This document shows, one piece after another, positions 61,654 to 64,000 of a stretch of 64,000 bases of DNA. Below the pieces are notes generated by a model. That model worked only from the letters and a program-made list of their open reading frames with translations. It had not been told where the DNA came from and ran no database searches. A program made the translations under genes and the position numbers. This stretch comes from Diadema setosum (taxonomy: Eukaryota; Echinodermata; Echinoidea; Diadematoida; Diadematidae). Within the stretch, counting starts at the first letter, position 1. Every line of letters begins with the position of its first letter. The stretch lies in assembly GCA_033980235.1 (NCBI GenBank), contig CM067070.1:2824978-2888977 (forward strand). The letters run 5' to 3'.

Positions 61654-62115
61654 AACATGCATCAATAAATTACAATAAAATACAATGTACTGTAGATCAT
61701 TTGTACAGAGAGGCTGAAGTCCAACAGCATGTTTCTCAGCTGTGTGCCTTGATGAGTTGGTGTTGGACGCTGCATACAGTATCATCAGTATACCCAACAT
61801 ACCAGTAATGGACAAGGTGTCTGACAAAGTATACATGTGACATTTCGCAATGTACAAACTTATCTGATGCATTTCTACACTGTGATCACATTCCCGTTAA
61901 GCAGATCGCAATGTGACAAGTTGTCACATTCTACACCCAATATCAGTGCTGCATATACAGTCTTATTACAACCTGTGCAAAATGAAAGCCTGTCACTATT
62001 TCTGATGGATGAGTTTATCAGATTTTTCTAACAGCAGAAGATGGCAGTAGGACTCTCACATTTTGGCCCAGAAATGTCCAGCATCATCTCACCAGTTACC
62101 GGTATGCAACATGTC

Positions 62116-62510
62116 TTGATCGCCTGATATTGAAACAAAAGTGAAACAAAATGGAATGCAAAAGGAGTAAAATTTGATAATCCTAATATATGACATCATG
62201 TGTTCATCTAGGAATTTATCTTGAGAATAGGATTTAAATTAGACAATGTAAATGGGACCCATGGAGTATGGTAGTCATTATTTTGGGGACGACTGTATAA
62301 TGGCAGGATAAAATACATGTATAAAAACATGTATTGACTGCCTGAAATTGAAACAAAAATGAAATGAAATGGAATGCAATGGAATGCAAAGGGACTAAAA
62401 TTTGATAATATATTACATAAGTGTTACTCTAGAAATCGTGAGAACAGGAATAAAATTACACAATGTGAATGGATCTTTCATATGTAGAATCGTATAATGA
62501 CACCATAAAA
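62116..62510. repeat. Diverged tandem duplication, two units of about 200 bp
   Basis: Unit one (from about 62116) and unit two (from about 62334) share CCTGAWATTGAAACAAAA, ATGGAATGCAA, TAAAATTTGATAAT, TTACACAATGTGAATGG-like and CCCATGGAG/TCATATG-like blocks in the same order. The units have diverged by many substitutions and indels. No coding frame. Confidence 0.7.
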
Positions 62511-62606
62511 TTCATTAGGAAATTATCAGGGATATGAAAAAAGCCTAATATTTATTGCAACATTTGGAAAATAAAATAGGGAATTAAATGTGCCTAACAA
62601 ACTCAC

Positions 62607-62865
62607 CTGTTATCTGCAGCATTTGTTCAAGCACCTTCTCCATAGGCCTACTGTTGGGTGTCCTGGTAGCTTCCAGTTTCTTTCACCCATTCATCGAGGC
62701 CCACAGTTGAGAAACCTGGATGTGCTATAATACAGCGCATTGGAGCATCGAAATGTCTTTCGTTGTACCGTAATTCTCAATCTTGTCCATTATGTGCTCT
62801 GTCTCTTTGCAGCAAACGGATTCCCTAGCAGTGGTCATGTGGGAACACAGCTGCGACAGAGGCAC
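62607..62865 (-). pseudogene. P2X7-intracellular-domain-like exon, frame-broken
   Basis: On the minus strand a good acceptor (TTGTTTTCAG) precedes 62865 and a consensus CAG-GTGAGT donor follows 62607. The 259-bp exon reads LCSHMTTARESVCCKETEHI and MDKIENYG, then after a one-base shift RCIIAHPGFSTVGLDEWVKE. Spacing of the Cys pair, the ESVCC core and the HPGF motif matches the cysteine-rich domain known from the P2X7 receptor C-terminus and found alone in many invertebrate proteins. A TAG inside a TAGGCCTA octamer (about 62646) ends the second frame. Intact splice sites with a broken frame mean a young pseudogene, a polymorphic allele or sequence errors. Confidence 0.75.
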
Positions 62866-63764
62866 CTGAAAACAAAGAAAACATGAAAAAAAAAGAAGAA
62901 ACATAACGAACAACACATTCCTATTTCCTTCTTTGTGTTTATTAGTTGGTGTTTTGAAGTATGTACTGCACTGTCACACAATGAGGTTTAGACTATAGGC
63001 CTATTAGTCATTAGTGAAATCATTGTTTGAGTTCTAGGCAAGTGTGAACAAAATATCGTTCATGACTAGGCCTGTAGGAACCCCTACTGCCAGAGAGGTT
63101 ACCACTGATACCAGACTCTTCAAACCACTGCTTAGCCCAGCCACATACAGTAATTGAAATTGCAGTTATGGTATGGCCGGCAAACACTTGTACCTTATTG
63201 CAAACAGCAGTTTTTCACTTATCCTTTCATAACTTGTCTTGTGCTCGGCAATTTACATGTGAAACTGTAGTAGGAGGGCCTAGTGGAAACAAACTTGGTT
63301 GGAATTTACCAGTCGATTACCTCATGATAGGAAGGTCCTTGGGGCCAGAGAAATGACCTCCTTATATAACGGGTACATGCGTATACAGGTACAGTACTAT
63401 GAATTACATCAAAGTTTATACCAGGACTCAAGTAAAATACTGTTAAATGCGGGGAAAAAAATCGGGATCTGAAAAATCAGTTTGTCCTTGTGACATTATG
63501 AATGAGATCGAGAGATACGAGAGCTCAAGTATGACATCTGCCTCGCCAGCTCAGTGCATAGCCTTTCAATTCATACCGTCGTTTACCGATGTCCCTCTTC
63601 CACTCCAGTTTCACGTTAATGTTGTATTGTAAACAAAATTCTGTTTTGATTTTTCCGACCCCAATCGACCTGCATTCTGTAAAAATTAACGTTAGGCCTA
63701 ACGTTAGAGTGAACTATCTAGACTCTCAGCGTACTTGATACTAATGATAGTTACCAATTATTAT

Positions 63765-63905
63765 CTTCCAAGTCCCAACCTCGTCGCGGGCTCGTTGCCA
63801 TCACCCTGTTCCTCGAGCAGCAGGAGCATCCTCACGGGCCACTGCCCCGGGGGCGGGAGGTGAAGAGTCGGGTTCATATACTCCAGAACGGTACGGCTAC
63901 GGGCG
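63765..63905 (-). CDS. Possible 5' exon of the P2X7-like gene
   Basis: A GC-rich stretch whose minus strand reads PYRSGVYEPDSSPPAPGAVA and continues REDAPAARGTG before a stop. Another frame gives EEQGDGNEPATRLG before a possible GTTGGG donor. Proteins with this domain often start with a PYxxEP segment and an acidic linker that ends RLG, so the pieces fit in two frames. The evidence is weak. Confidence 0.25.
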
Positions 63906-64000
63906 GGATGAACTCAATACAGATTAGATTTAGGGTTGCGTGGGGCTGGAGCTGGAGCTGACGAGGGGCTGCTTTACCTTCGCCTTCATCATCTCGGTGG
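63780..64000. other. GC-rich, CpG-rich window edge
   Basis: The last ~220 bp are much richer in G+C and CpG than the preceding 60 kb, apart from the THAP and TOMM70 exons. This suggests a 5' exon or promoter near the window edge. On the minus strand an ATG pair lies at about 63985-63991. Confidence 0.4.

Noticed and set aside
61435..61872. 145-codon minus-strand frame
   Set aside because: It covers a Tigger-like MITE and has no recognisable domain or splice context.

Overview
The window is eukaryotic and almost certainly from a marine invertebrate animal. It is AT-rich and gene-poor, with GT-AG introns, long di- and trinucleotide microsatellites, and many DNA-transposon, LINE and LTR remnants. 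The TOMM70, THAP and P2X7-type domain exons point to a metazoan. The repeat content, including frequent TAGGCCTA octamers, looks echinoderm-like, but that last step is an impression and not a proof. Nothing suggests a bacterial or viral genome.

Genes. (1) A small family of SGNH-hydrolase-like genes lies on the + strand. Copy C (42372-46966) assembles into a clean three-exon reading frame of 177 codons plus a stop. Copy A (16230-20832) has the same exons 1-3 plus a frame-compatible exon 4, but its exon 2/3 junction makes a stop codon. Copy B (24501-25300) is a decayed exon 3-4 pseudogene. A fourth 5' region (36391-37107) stops exactly where an ATG should follow. Copies A and C lack residues expected at the catalytic centre. 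(2) The last coding exon of TOMM70, a mitochondrial import receptor, lies on the - strand at 55869-56031. A decayed second copy lies about 48 kb away at 7690-7990. (3) A decayed THAP zinc-finger exon lies on the + strand at 57039-57474, with possible downstream exons. (4) A splice-site-flanked but frame-broken exon of the P2X7-intracellular-domain type lies on the - strand at 62607-62865, with a possible 5' exon in the GC-rich end of the window.

Layout. 1-9 kb: dispersed repeats, a 15-bp minisatellite, palindromic MITEs, a LINE fragment and the TOMM70 relic. 9-25 kb: duplicated block A, palindromic transposons, a split LTR, SGNH copies A and B. 25-32 kb: gene-empty, with two very long palindromes (about 1.05 kb and 0.54 kb). 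32-37 kb: duplicated block B, truncated at its SGNH start codon. 37-41 kb: LINE debris and a large (ATT/ATC)n tract. 41-47 kb: duplicated block C with the intact SGNH gene. 47-55 kb: mostly featureless DNA with small Tigger-like and piggyBac-like MITEs. 55-64 kb: TOMM70, THAP and P2X7-like exons.

The duplicated blocks act as a natural experiment. Several transposons present in block A are missing at the matching positions of block B or C, so pre-insertion sites and target duplications can be read directly. The SGNH family with its turnover, and the set of kilobase-scale palindromes, are the most unusual content. No operon-like or defence-type system was found.
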